64,000 nt of DNA from Dicyema japonicum (taxonomy: Eukaryota > Dicyemida > Rhombozoa > Dicyemidae), in the NCBI GenBank assembly GCA_011109175.1, contig RDEW01000035.1, positions 572,902 through 636,901 on the forward strand. The letters are read 5' to 3'. The notes below the pieces were generated by a model. The model saw only the letters and a list, made by a program, of their open reading frames with translations, was not told the DNA's origin and ran no database searches. How positions within the stretch are numbered: the stretch's first letter is position 1; the number at the start of each line of letters is the position of its first letter. Made by a program: the position numbers and the translations under genes. This document shows, in pieces, positions 1 to 10,939 of the stretch.

Positions 1-210
1 GGTCGGCCAGGTCTTCTAATAATATTGCTTAGCATAATGGTTCTTTCCATGGAGTCAGAGCGGACAACGCCCAAAGAACGTTAATCTGTTTTTTACGATT
101 TTTCTTTTTAGCGAAATGTCCGTCTCCACCCGTTTGAGTACATCGATGTTTGTTATTTTGGAAGTTTAAGGGATTCTTAGTAACCTCCAGCACCACAGTT
201 CAAATGACGG
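1..210 (-). mobile_element. LINE-B (RTE/BovB-like) 3' end fragment
   Basis: The reverse complement matches the C-terminal part of the RTE element at about 17810-18010: the same run through ITNIDVLK, RTIMLSNI and RRPGRP, with small indels. It is cut by the window edge, so more may lie to the left. Confidence 0.8.
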
Positions 211-502
211 CCAAGTCAAGAGACACTAAATAAAAAAATTCGTCAATATAATATTCAATATTTAAAATATGGTTTTATCACATCTCCTAATGATGAAAGA
301 CGACCTTTTTGTTTATTATGGTCAAAGTCATTTTCTAACGAGGCTATGAAGCCTTCTAGATTCAGTCAGCATTTACGAAGGGTTCTTATATTTTACTAAA
401 ATATAGGTCCATTCAACTAACTCCAACCAGGACGTTTTTCCAAAAGTTTCTGGGGAAACAAAAAATCAACGGAGCCTGGAGAAATTATTCTCCAGTATGC
501 AA

Positions 503-665
503 TAGTAAATGGTTTATTAGTATTATATATACTACATTCCAATATTAAATGGTTTATTAGTATTATATATACTACATTCCAATATTAAATGGTTTATTAG
601 GAGAAATTATTCCATTATCTGTTTCATGCTGTTTTCTTCATGCTGTTTTCTTCATGCTGTTTCTG
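503..665. repeat. Two short tandem repeats (40 bp and 14 bp units)
   Basis: A 40-bp unit starting GGTTTATTAGTATTATATAT occurs at 511-550 and 551-590, with a partial third copy at 591-600. A 14-bp unit TCATGCTGTTTTCT follows three times at 624-665. Both are AT-rich and contain no ORF. The stretch 211-500 holds nothing I recognise. Confidence 0.85.
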
Positions 666-674
666 CCTAATATT

Positions 675-1128
675 CAAACGTCGACGTAATATTTTTTCCA
701 AAAAAACACAACTTCCTTAATTCAGCCATGTGACCAAGGATAATACAAGCATTTAAGAATCATTTCAATAATTGGATGATGAAAACGATTATCTATGATA
801 AAAATCCTGTAGCTCAAATAGATGAAGCAATAAAGGGAATCACAATATTGGACGCTATTTCATGTTCGAAATTGGCATGGGCGAGATTACGGAAACTTCA
901 ATACGAGATTGTTTTGAAAAGGCTTTGGAATATGACTGTCGGGAAAAAGAGGACACCGGAGAAAGTCTATTTGATTTGGATATTGTGGAGAATGCGATTT
1001 TGGATAGCTTCTGGGATGATAATAGTGATGAAGAGGACTGCAGCGAACACTTTCTGGAACATTTGGATGATCAGCAAGTTATAAAAAAATGCGGAATGCG
1101 AATTCACAATGCTGCTAAATGTTATTAA
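675..1128 (+). pseudogene. Degenerate Tigger/pogo (DDE) transposase, C-terminal part
   Basis: Three frames together give the pogo/Tigger C-terminus. Around 680-745 it reads VDVIFF then TTSLIQPCDQG, the conserved stretch before the last catalytic acidic residue. Next come IIQAFKNHFNNW, ITILDAI and EITETSIRDCFEKA, the family's usual IQNCFRKAGF-type end. At least three frameshifts separate these pieces, so the copy is dead. The acidic tail (about 960-1120) is probably still element sequence. The catalytic D residues further upstream are missing. Confidence 0.75.
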
Positions 1129-1289
1129 GCAAGAGACTCTGAAAAATGTCTTTGATCTATACAGATTCAAAGCAAATATTATAAGTTCGATTCGAAAAAA
1201 TACAAAACACTCGATTAAAATTAACAGATTTTTTATTAAAAAATAAAAATTGTAATTATCCGTCTTGGTTATATTATTAAGGATAATAA

Positions 1290-1610
1290 TATGCTGCCAT
1301 GTGGTGTTTCGTGGCTAAGTGTTGAAGTTTATGTTTGTTCGTCTGTTCCTCCTCTCTCTTCCTATCAGAGTGGCGTCATGTGATCCACCTGTCTAGGTGC
1401 CGCCCAGTGCCAGGCTGGCATGAAAAAGGATCATTTGCTTTTCCCCACTCCACTGGAGGGGTTTCCACAACTGCAACTATGGATGTCTTTTTCCTTTTTT
1501 GCTGATTCTGGATGGACTCTGTAAAAGTGGAAACTGGATACACTTAATTAGTTGTTTACTTTAACTTCTTTCTCGGTGTATCCGGGGTTAATAAATAAAA
1601 AAATAAATAA
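1290..1610 (+). mobile_element. SINE-B copy
   Basis: This stretch is repeated with moderate divergence in reverse at 27120-27460 and 22715-22980. Shared blocks are GTGGCGTCATGTGATCCACC, a pyrimidine-rich core with GTTTCCACAACTGCA, and an end block near GGTGTATCCGGGGTTAATAA followed by an A-rich tail (about 1590-1610). There is no ORF. The 5' block (TGGTTAATTGG in the 27.4-kb copy) resembles a pol III A box, so a tRNA-derived origin is possible but not shown. Confidence 0.7.
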
Positions 1611-1739
1611 TGATAATTAAGGTAAGACATTGAACAGGGGAGACCCAAATTTAAGGAAAACCCTTTTTTTTGGGAAAACCTCAAAATTGGGAACAAATTT
1701 CCCCAATTCGGGGTCGCACTGTACCATAAATTCATGAAG

Positions 1740-3240
1740 TACTAAAAACAGTAATGCACCAACCTTTCCAGAATATTATTAAGTCGATTTCGCTTAGCAA
1801 CAATACGATACAGAGACGTATGATATGGCTTTCGATGTGGAAAACGATCTTTGTTTAATACAGACAAGTACGGAATTCAGTCTACAATTAGAAGAGTCAA
1901 TACTTCCTGGAAATGACTCATTATTGCTTGCATATGTACGTTTTATCAAGGATGGTCGAATTATGCAGGAATTACTTGTTCTCGAAAGCTTAAAATTGAT
2001 ACAAAGGGAGAATCAATGTTCGACAAAGTCCATAAAGTTCTCTGTCTTAAAGATATACCATTAACAAATATAGTGATGGGGCACCTTCAATGATTAGTCG
2101 CTATCGCGGTTTTATGGCAAACTTAAAGTAACACGTACCAAGTGACTATTCATTGTGTGATCGACAGCATCTGGTGGCTAAAAATACAAATGGTCGTCTA
2201 CGTGACTCTCTCAATACAGTTATTTTTGCTATTTACAAAATTAAATCCAACTCTTTAAATTCAAGTCTTTGTCGAGAGATATGCACTGAAAATGAAGATT
2301 TTATACGACCATTAATACACACAGAAGTACGTTGGTTATTAATGGGCGACTGTTTGGCGCTTATATTCTCTCTTTTCAGCACTGCTGTAGAATTTCCCAA
2401 ATCTTTAAACTCTCAAATTGGCCCGGAACTAGAATCCGTTAAACATGATGTAGCTTAGTTAGCAGATATCTTTGCTAAATTTATGAACTTTATGGGAATT
2501 TACAATTTTCTGATTTTAATTTAATCAAGGTATTATTTTTATAATCAATTTAGGCAAAGTCACTTATTTCTGCTTTTATTTCGAAACTACCTTTATTTTG
2601 TAGAAATATTGGCAGGAAAAAATTAATCCAATTTCCACGGCTCAACAACCTTAAAGACTTTCTTTTTGAAGATGACTTCGAAATTTATATTGAACATTTG
2701 ATCAATCTTGAACAAAATATGAAGGGACGTTTCAAAGATTTATTTAAACTCAAAGTTCCAGATTGGGTAATAGACCCCTTTCAGAATGTAGATGACGTTT
2801 AATCTTGTTGTCAAGAGGAACTAATTATATTAATAAACTATTTAGAAATTAAACCCACTTTTAAACACCGGTCGTTTCAAGATTTTTGGTTACAAAAAGA
2901 TATTCATGAAAAATATCCTATGTTATGGAAAAAATCAAAATTGTTTTTTATTGCTTTCCCCACTTTTATTTGGTTGAGAGAGGCTTCAGTATTGTATCAC
3001 AGGTAACCAAAAGAAGAAACCGCATGGACATTGTTGAAAGAGGAGATCTACGAATTAGGCTTACAAACATGAATTCAAATATTGAGAAACTTGTGTCAAC
3101 TTTTTGCAACATCATTGTTGACATTAATTTTTTTATTTCCAACTCGGTGGGCGATATTTTTTAAAAGTTCGTTAAAGGGGGCGATGACCTGAATAAGTTT
3201 GAAAACCCCTCCTCTAAAAGATAAATAAAAGACTGTGAGA
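1740..3240 (+). pseudogene. hAT-family (ZBED/FAM200-like) transposase, decayed
   Basis: Successive blocks in changing frames follow a hAT transposase in order: ISLSNNTIQRRM (about 1785), ENDLCLIQTSTEFSLQLEES (1840-1900), RQHLVAKNTNGRL (about 2160), IHTEVRWLLMGDC (about 2315), a middle block near 2640-2800, and the C-terminal dimerisation region YPMLWKKSKLFFIAFPTF and VERGFSIV with RRNRMDIVERGDLR (2915-3070). Stop codons and frameshifts break it, and the N-terminal BED finger is absent. GTTTGAAAACCCCTCC near 3200 looks like a hAT right terminus. CAGGGGAGACCC at 1635 may be the left one. Confidence 0.8.
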
Positions 3241-3665
3241 CTCTTAGTAACGATATATAGATGAGGTTGAAACTAATTGAGGCCAACTTTTCATAGACAA
3301 AGAGTAATCAGTGGAAGATCGATTCCCTGATATTAAAAATTAAGCAGAATTTGTTGACAGCTAAGGACGCTGAGTGACTGAGGATTTATTATATTAACTT
3401 CGGGAACACTATAGTAAATCAGCAACCAGTTCTCGTGACCAACTCTGAGCAAGTCAATTAAGAAAAAGTCTGACAGTGAAGTCCTTTAGTGATCGGTACT
3501 TAAGTAAGCGTTAGCTTAACACACGAATCTCTAATTAGATGCATTACTAATTAAAAAATTTAAATTTTAATTCAAATAAAATAACTCAGAAATGATAATT
3601 TAAATAAAACAATAAATATTTTAAAAACACCTAGCTCCACAAAAAGGGTTTTGACATTATAACAA
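3241..3665. other. AT-rich spacer, no gene seen
   Basis: No ORF, repeat match or RNA-like structure was recognised on either strand. Confidence 0.5.
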
Positions 3666-4120
3666 AAACTCGATTATACAACTCTCTAGTGAAACCCATA
3701 CTACTGTATAACTGTGGTACCTGGGTCTGCTCAAGAAATGAACTGAGGAGGCTTAATGCTTTTCATAGAGACTAACTACCGCATATGATGTTCGAAAGAA
3801 GTGAACGAGGATGTCATCTAATCTTCTCTATAAAAGGACGAGGACCTCTGAAATTTATATTGAAATTCTGGATACACGATGGAGGCTTTTCGGTCATATT
3901 CTGCGACTGGACCTAGATGCCCCCACGAACGTAGCCATGGAGGATTACTTCATTTTGGAAGCCCCCCGTTTCCGTGGTCGCCCAATGACGACACTGCCAG
4001 TCGTTCTCGACGAGACCTCAAAGAAATGGGACGGCATCTTGGAAGTAGAGAAGATCTTGACTAATTACGTACTGCGCTTTTGAATAGGAGGAAATTTTTA
4101 TTCCACTTAACCCCCATTTC
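3666..4120 (+). mobile_element. LINE-A C-terminal fragment
   Basis: It matches the C-terminal third of the 48-51 kb LINE-A copy. It has NSLVKPILLYNCGTWV (about 3683), then after a slip RWRLFGHILRLDLDAPTNVA, MEDYF and RFRGRP. Identity to the intact copy is moderate, and stops break the frame near 3770. The reverse transcriptase core is missing, the usual 5' truncation of LINEs. Confidence 0.8.
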
Positions 4121-4129
4121 TGGTAAAAT

Positions 4130-4945
4130 AAACAGTTAGCACTCCCGCGTTGCCATAAGCACGTAAAATGCCTAGGTTTCGACTATCCTCCCAGTCAGCC
4201 CTCTCCATCTAGCTCTGTTCCTCGCGCGTTTACGAATATCCTCAAGAACGTCTCAAGTTTTGAGTTGACCGCCAATTCGTGCGTAATCGTTATTCAGGCA
4301 GAGGGGAAGCGTACATCTTGGCCTACCCCGAATTCCAATTCCGTGATTTGAATAGTAATCTTTCATGAATCACTTTGTCCATTCTCAGAACATGACCGAA
4401 ACGTCGCCAGCGTGAGGTAATTACTCTCTGCTTATCGGTTGCATTTACATAATTTGTAAAGAGTGTGGTTTTTGATATTCTGTGGCCATTTGATTCCGCT
4501 ATTTTTCTCAATTGATTTCTATGAAATGTGTCTTGTATGTCAAGGTCCGTTTTTGATGTTCCCCATGTTCCCGAGTTATATAATAGGACTTGTTGTATGA
4601 ACGCGCTATATAAGCGCATCCGAAGATTTAAGGAGATAAGCTTTCTGCGAGTCAAAATACTCCACATCTTTTCAGTACATACGATGCCAACATCTTTTTG
4701 CAAGCAATGTCCTCAGCATCACCCAAAAACGAGCCGTGCCTTTAACTAAACCTCCATTTCTCGCTGAATCGACTCAGACACAAAATCGATGTCATCAGCA
4801 TTTTAATTCCACAAAATGATTATTTTAGTGACCCAATTCTTTTCTAACGTCTCTCAACGCAACTTCCAAATAGATTCCAAAGAGAACTAGCGAAAGCGAG
4901 TCCCCTTGCGGAGTACCAATCCGGTCGTGAATTTTTCTGAAAATA
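4130..4945 (-). mobile_element. LINE-A fragment with partial RT
   Basis: Read on the minus strand it holds RIGTPQGDSLSLVLFGIYLE (RT motif 4, about 4870-4930), a decayed ADD box region (about 4790-4810), GDAEDIACKKM, RLYSAFIQQVLLYNSGTWGT and SRWRRFGHVLRMDK. The order matches the 49.3-51.0 kb copy. Frameshifts are present near 4710-4800. It lies tail to tail with the plus-strand fragment at 3666-4120. Confidence 0.8.
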
Positions 4946-4979
4946 AACAGGAAAATGTTTAAGACAATGTCACAGAGTA

Positions 4980-5175
4980 GAAAATCGGTCAGTGCTGTCG
5001 ATTAGTTGTGGGTTCGATTCCAACGGTGCTATTTATCTGGTTGAAGAATTCCGCTATGCTCTGCGATCCACCTGTGACCAGTGCCTGACCGGCATTCAAA
5101 GCTTATCTCTCAAAAAGGATTCCTCCGCTCTGTGCACACTAAGCAGATCACATATGAGAAATCGTTCACATTAAC
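4980..5175 (+). mobile_element. tRNA-derived SINE-like repeat
   Basis: It has a B-box-like GTGGGTTCGATTCCAAC at about 5007, then a body with GATCCACCTGTGACCAGTGCC and GACCGGCATTC. That block order resembles the repeats at 12820-13035 and 1370-1430. No protein is encoded. Confidence 0.45.
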
Positions 5176-5264
5176 AGTAAAGAAAATATCCTCATATTTT
5201 CCGGGAGCTTATTGGTCGACTCGAATAGCACACAACAGATTCTAAAACTGAGGAACAAACGTCG

Positions 5265-6600
5265 ACTTTCTCCGACACACAAAGATTAAGAAGCGCAATA
5301 CACCGCAAGCTTTCCGAAGGCGAAATCTGTGCTGTCGTAAGGATTCTTGTCGATAAAACCCGTATGTTTGAGCCATTCGAACAGTCCTACACAATAGTCG
5401 TTGAGCTACACCCTAATCCCTTAAATGACCAGCTGACCCCCTTACCCTGGACAAATACATTACCTACCTGTTTCTAAGTGGAAGTAAAATATGGGATTCT
5501 CTCCTCCCAGGCAGCAGTGAAGGACTTGATGGTCTCTGTCCGGGGCATCTCAATGACCTCATTTAACACGTGCAGCTCTGATGTCCGGCTTGTGTCGACT
5601 ATCACAAAACTACCTGAAACAATTCGTTACATCATGTTATCTAATACACTCCACTGCTGTGAGTTTTGTTTTCCATCGGTTAGCCTCAAAACTCATATTC
5701 AGAGCAATCCTTCCCAAACTCGTTAAATAGCTGCAACCAGTCCAATTAAGGCTCAGCACTCCCGTTAGTTGTGAAGCAGTAGTATACGTCGTGTGGACAT
5801 TCATACAAAACAAGTGGAATATTCCTCATGTGATTCTCAAATTTGATATTAAAAACTCCTTCAAGACCAAACGTCGTGGTACAATTCCTGAAGATTTGCT
5901 TTGCACTCAGCCTCTCAGTGTACATATCTCCTATGGAAAATCGTCACGCATTATCCACTGCCAATACTTAATTTCCTCGTATTCTGGAGTCCAATAAAAG
6001 TATCCACTGTGACCAGCTCTGTTTAGTCTCGAAATAGGCACTGTCACAGGATGTTGTTCTCATCTTTGAACGTGTGGTACTTGGGTGATTGCAACATCGA
6101 CAGCCAACCAAAGAATTTGTGGGATCTGATACTTCAACTTTACTCTCGGCCTAACACTTCGAAATGTCGATCCTTTCTGCGTTCAGAGAAATATTTGGAT
6201 GCCCCCTTTCAGAGGGCAGAATCATTGACACTCAAATAAAAGAAAAACTAAAAACGACGCTCACACTGCTAAAGATGTTTTCTGAAAAGTCAACAGCGCA
6301 AAACAATCGACTCCCCTCTAGTCCACAACCAAACATCTCACCAACGTTAAATTTGACGACCAAGGATGTGACCAAGCAATCTTATCCGTTTGCTTCGAAG
6401 CAAACTTACCTGTTTTATTAATCAAGATGATTCCTTGACTCCTAACAGAATCCCAGAAATAAGGAGCAACTGTAAGTCAGTTTAATCCAGGCTCTCAGCT
6501 TGGCTCGATGCTCCTCCCTCGATCCTACACAAGCTCGTTGGGGACGAATTTCTCATGATCACGTTGGATCAAGTCTTTTCCGTTATTCCTTCGATTAAGA
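5265..6600 (+). mobile_element. LINE-D reverse transcriptase, decayed
   Basis: Successive frames give RSAIHRKLSEGEICAVVRIL (about 5285), LPGSSEGLDGLCPGHLNDL (5505-5560), HVILKFDIKNSFKTKRR (about 5830), a GVQ...PL..ALFSL motif (about 5990-6030) and WYLGDCNIDSQPKNLWDL (about 6070), which replaces the usual WYLDDGT of this RT type. SILSAFREIFGCPL and LSAWLDAPPS follow (to about 6520). I know this arrangement from multicopy RT proteins of marine invertebrates whose tail carries an RPDGMT-type domain; tails of the same type occur at 12190 and 38740. Stops break it, and the DD of the active site reads GD here. Confidence 0.65.
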
Positions 6601-6689
6601 TCTCCAAAGGTGTCAGCATCATGTTCTTTTCGTTTCTATCACTCCAAAAGCCCCACGATTTTCTGTGCATTAGTCCAAGAGATGTAAGG

Positions 6690-7680
6690 TCCCGTGAAGC
6701 ACATGTATAGGAAATGCACGGTTCAATGTTTAGTTCGGGGTGGTTTACGATTTTCCATAGCTCCCGTTAGGTTATTTAACATGCAGCAATAAACAGATCA
6801 CAGCCCACTCCCAGAATTTCAGCCATTTCTTAAATGGCAATGTTCTCTCACTCACTTCAAATTCAATTCACTTGCTTGACATTTTATTTTCCGAAGTTAA
6901 TAGGGATGTGACCAATTTCTTAAGGCTGATTGTCAGTCGGTTTTCGTTCAACCACACAGACAAAAATTCCGGCATTAAGTTAGATTCTTCCTGGGAATGG
7001 AGTCGAAGGCTTTACACACATCTACTAGAACGGTCTTCTGATAACTGGTTTTGTTGAAGAAGCCAGAGTGAATGAAGTTGCTCAAGGAGATTAGATGACT
7101 AGTGGTTGATCAGTTTTTTTAATTCATACTCGAACTGTCTGTCAGGAATAAAGTCCATGATTTTCAAAAAAACACGCTTCTCCAAATTTGGGACATTGAG
7201 CATAGAAAATAACTGTTTTGAATCAAGTCGGGTCTTTTTTTAGTTTTTCAGTCTTCAATATAAGCCGGATGTTCGTCAGTTTCTACAACGGTGGAATCGA
7301 ATTGTGATTTATGAACAAATTATAGACTTTAGTCAGTGTAGAATTCTCTTGTTACCAAGATTTTTCAGAAGTATGATAGAAATCCCATCGGGCCCCATTT
7401 GAATGTGTTAAAAAGTCTGAGTCAGGATTTCTCTTACTTCTTTTTCAGAAAAGTAGGATGACAATGGACCCCTTTTCGGTTTTCTTAATAAGTGGAAGTG
7501 CGTCCGACCTTTCTATAGTCCGTGCGAGTTGCCAAGACATTTAGGTTTTTGGTTGTTGTTGTCTTGGGATGGCCTTTCATCTGCCTTCGAAATTTTATGA
7601 ATTATTTTCTCGACTGTCGACTGATTTCGGTTTAGGAATTTTGAAATAAGTTCATAATTTTCCAATTCCGTTTACGTTCG
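6690..7680 (-). mobile_element. LINE-C (Jockey/CR1-like) RT fragment
   Basis: On the minus strand: EKEVREILTQTF then GPDGISIILLKNLGN (about 7380-7440), RVFLKIMDFIPDRQFEYELK (about 7130-7180), and FLSVWLNENRLTISLKK (about 6900-6960), the piece that follows the YADD box in Jockey-type RTs. The intervening PQGS/YADD segment appears deleted. Several in-frame stops show it is inactive. Confidence 0.65.
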
Positions 7681-7859
7681 TTGAGTAACAGAGATCATAT
7701 CCTTATGTTTGCGTCGGTGAAACAGGTGTCCGAGAAGCAGAAATTCTTAACCGAGGTAGAAATGTTCTCCAGATGGAAGAGAAATAATGTTTTTTTTTCG
7801 CGATGCATTAAGTTCACCCTGAGCGCCTCAAGAACTTTCAAAACTGGTAGACCACATGA

Positions 7860-8765
7860 CGCCACGTAACAATTTAATTAATTTATTTATTTTAATAATT
7901 CCGGGAACACCTAAACAGAAAGACAAAAGAGTCAAACAGTTAAGTGATCCCAGTCCCCGCAATCAATTGTGCCATTCGACGTCTGTGATCTTCCATTGTT
8001 CTTTCCAGAAAAGCCTTCTCTCGGTCTTGCAGAGGAATCCGATCGGGGAGGGGAATTTCCTATCCAATCGGTTTTCTCTTGCCATGGAAATGATCAGGCG
8101 AAACGGGTTTCCATCTTCCTCACAGACGCGAAGAAATCCGGAACCACGACTACGGGTCTTAGCTTCCATGAGTAGTGGGTTGACTGTTGATCCATTACGT
8201 GGGCAAAGCACACTTATGGTTTTCTGGTGTATTGAGTTGACTCTGTGGACCATAGTCTCCGATAGGCATACTCAACGGCTGGCGCGATTGTTTGCTGGCA
8301 GAGGGTAGAAACAGAATAGTCCATATTCCTCGAAGTCTCCGGACAAGGCCGCGTAAAACGTTAATTTTCTGGAGGCCCCCGGTGATCATGTCTTTTGCGT
8401 GGGAGTTAAAATTGAGTAGACTGTCGTACTTGACTCCAAGGACAGTGGGGACCTTGTCACTGGAATCCGAGTGGATCAATAAAGATACTCGGTTCATCCT
8501 TAGAACGACGGTCCGAAGTGAAAATGGTACAAATAGACTTGGCTGCAGAAATCGTAGGTCGATTGCCAACAATCAATCGTGGAGAATGTTCAATTTTGCC
8601 TGAGTCTTAAAGGATGCGACTTGCGACGAACGGTTCCGTATTGCAATGACTACATCGTCTGCGTAGGATAATAGCAGGGAATCTTCGTCTCCATCATTAG
8701 GTAGGTCGTGTAGGAATAAGTTGAATAGAATTGGTAAAAGTGGAGACCCCTGGGTAACAATTTAA
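7860..8765 (-). mobile_element. LINE-C RT 3' half
   Basis: Minus-strand reading gives QGSPLLPILFNLFLHDLPN, LLSYADDVVIAIRNRSS (YADD active site about 8660-8680), then after one stop VLGVKYDSLLNFNSHAKDM, INVLRGLVRRLRGIW, and a C-terminal block with NPLLMEAKTRSRGSGFL. This is the Jockey/I-type order: palm, then the ILGVxxDxxLxFxxHI motif, then the tail. One in-frame stop and at least two slips are present. The repeat GGTAACAATTTAATTATTA lies beside it at about 8753. The stretch 7681-7860 holds no clear feature. Confidence 0.75.
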
Positions 8766-8799
8766 TTATTATTATTTTTTAACACCGTCTTAACCAATA

Positions 8800-9110
8800 A
8801 CTAATATTCAGGTGATCCCGGCATCTCTCAATAATCGGCCCATTTTTTCTCGATGCTCCGACCGTGATCCCACGCATTTTCTATACGGACGAGGGTCTTT
8901 TTCTTTTCCTCTTCTGAAATTGCTTCCAGTTGCCTCTATGATAGACTCGATTGCTCTGTGGGCAATTTCTTTATCTGTATATTTTTCCAGTAATTTTTTT
9001 GCTCTTGACTGGATCTCTTGAATTTTTGTTAGGTTCGTTGCCGACAGGTCCCCATGCAGCACATGCATAGCCTATTGTTGGCTTAGATCCCCATGCAGCA
9101 CATAATTTAA
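8800..9110 (-). mobile_element. LINE-C C-terminal tail
   Basis: Minus reading: YACAAWGP, then after a slip LSATNLTKIQEIQSRAKKLL and a tail ending SRSEHREKMGRLLRDAGI before a stop at about 8810. This is the usual end of Jockey/CR1-type proteins (a WxP...LxxLQxxQxRAxR motif). The tail motif recurs at 22280, 24885 and 51175. The 18-bp string ATCCCCATGCAGCACATA and near-copies sit at 9046-9105. Confidence 0.6.
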
Positions 9111-9215
9111 TTATTATTTACTCAATTATTAGTTAACTGTATTTACTTAAATAAAATTAAAAATAAATAATAAAATAATAAATAAATTAGTTCGCTAAAT
9201 TCGCATTTCACGAAA

Positions 9216-10939
9216 ATGAGTTATTTGAAAATGAATTCAGAAAACTTCAAATTCGTCAACAAAGTTCAATCCAAAGGCCCGTATTCACAAATTGAAGCCT
9301 TCGAAGGCTTCCTCCATTTATGGATTCACTCTTTTTAAACAAGATTCGACTTCCCAAAATAAGGTAGTAAACCTGATTGAGAACTGTCCTGCAAGTATGT
9401 CGGGAATGATGGAGAATGACATTCTCATTATGGTAAACGACATCAATGTTGAACAAATGGATCATTCCGATATTGTTGATCTCATTAAAAACTCATCCCC
9501 TGAGTTGACTCTTTTGGTGGTTGACGAAAACTCCTATCAATATTTTACCAGTAAGGGAATACGTATTTCAAACGAAATCGACGAAATTGAGAGTTTCTCT
9601 AACCTTAACAGTTAATTTTGGATAATTTCAGGTTCACTCGATGATTATTCTGAAAAATACCAAGACGAGGTCAAAGGTTTATCCATTTGAGGATTATAGA
9701 ATCATCCAATGAGGGCTCTCAGGTAAAGAAGGAAATAGGTTTGCTTATTGAAGAATTCAATTCAGTCAAGGAGGATTCCAAGGAAATAAATGACAAAGGT
9801 TCGCTCATTTGAGGATTTCAATTCAGTCAAGGAGGATTCCAAAGAAATAAATGACAAAGGTTCCCTTATTTGAGGATTTCAATTCAGTCAAGGAGGATTC
9901 CAATGAAATAAATGACAAAGGTTCGCTTAGGATTTTAGGATCATCCAAAGAGGGCTCTCATGTAAAGAAGGAAAAAGGTTCCCTTATTTGAGGATTTCAA
10001 TTCAGTCAAGGAAAATTCCAAGGAAATAAATGACAAAGGTTTGCTTATTTGAGGATTTTAGGATCATCCATGAAGGGCTCTTATGTAAAGGAAAAAGGTT
10101 CGTATATTTGAGGATTTTAGGATCATCCAAGAAGGGCTCTTGTGTAAAGAAGGAAAAAGGTTCGTTTATTTGAGGATTTCAATTCAGTCAAGGAGGATTC
10201 CAAGGAAATAAATGACAAAGGTTCGCTTATTTGAGGATTTCAGGAACATCCAAGAAGTGTCTCTTATGTAAATGACAAAGGTTCCTTTATTTGAGGATTT
10301 TAGGATCATCCAAGAAGGGCTCTTGTGTAAAGAAGGAAAAAGGTTCGTTTATTTGAGGATTTCAATTCAGTCAAGGAGGATTCCAAGGAAATAAATGACA
10401 AAGGTTTGCTTATTTGAGGATTTCAGGAACATCCATGAAGGGCTCTTATGTAAAGGAAAAAGGTTCGCTTATTTGAGGATTTTAGGATCATCCATGAAGG
10501 GCTCTTATGTAAAGGAAAAAGGTTCGTTTATTTGAGGATTTTAGGATCATCCAAGAAGGGCTCTTGTGTAAAGAAGGAAAAAGGTTCGCTTATTTGAGGA
10601 TTTCAATTCAGTCAAGGAGGATTCCAAGGAAATAAATGACAAAGGTTTGCTTATTTGAGGATTTCAGGAACATTCAAAAAGTATTCTGGGATAAGAAAGG
10701 ACAAAAGTTGGCTTATTTAAAGATTTAAGAATCGTCCATTGAGGATTCTGAGATAGACATGTCCAAGGGTTCGATTATTAGTAATTTCCAGGAACTTTGA
10801 GGACGGATTCTGTGATTAGAAAGGACAAGGGTTTGTTTATTAGAGGATTCAGGGTCACCCACTAAGATTACAAAGGAGGTCAACTTCGTAGATTTAACGA
10901 CAAAGACAGGTACTGCTGAGTAATATCTTAGACATATAA
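9216..10939 (+). CDS. PDZ-domain protein with tandem mini-exon repeat tail
   Basis: Exon 1 is 9216-9254 (ATG at 9216). A 22-nt intron (9255-9276) leads to exon 2, 9277-9610, which encodes one PDZ domain: IYGFTLF as the carboxylate loop, ENCPASMSGMMENDILIMVN, then HSDIVDLIK and LTLLVVDEN. The LLVVD-type end is typical of NHERF PDZ domains. A 21-nt intron and exon 9632-9676 follow, then 19 mini-exons (9700-10830), a 57-nt exon (10853-10909) and a last piece ending at TAA 10937-10939. The spliced length is about 389 codons, allowing for one extra base in exon 10244-10280. The tail is charged and rich in Lys, Glu and Ser. NHERF-like proteins scaffold membrane proteins; the tail's job is unknown. 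The end is less certain: a 44-codon open stretch lies just downstream (about 10958-11088). Confidence 0.75.
9700..10830 (+). repeat. Array of 19 duplicated mini-exons and mini-introns
   Basis: Type A exons are 33 nt and encode VKEDSKEINDK across the junction (9766, 9827, 9888, 10006, 10188, 10371, 10612). Type B exons are 36 or 39 nt and encode GSSKKGSYVKEK-like units (9700, 9939, 10062, 10121, 10304, 10427, 10486, 10545, plus a 37-nt one at 10244). Three diverged 39-nt exons end the array (10668, 10730, 10792). All begin and end in phase 1. Introns are 28 nt (ending TTTCAATTCAG) or 22-23 nt (ending TTTTAG or TTTCAG), plus one each of 27 and 18 nt. Read unspliced, every frame is closed by the intron TGA and TAG triplets. 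Confidence 0.8.

Noticed and set aside
7856-8308. 150-codon plus ORF
   Set aside because: It is the antisense shadow of the LINE-C RT on the minus strand, which carries the recognisable motifs.
9650-10870. Plain non-coding minisatellite reading of the array
   Set aside because: Unit lengths vary only by whole codons inside the inferred exons, the phase is constant, splice ends are kept in every unit, and the upstream PDZ frame enters it in phase.
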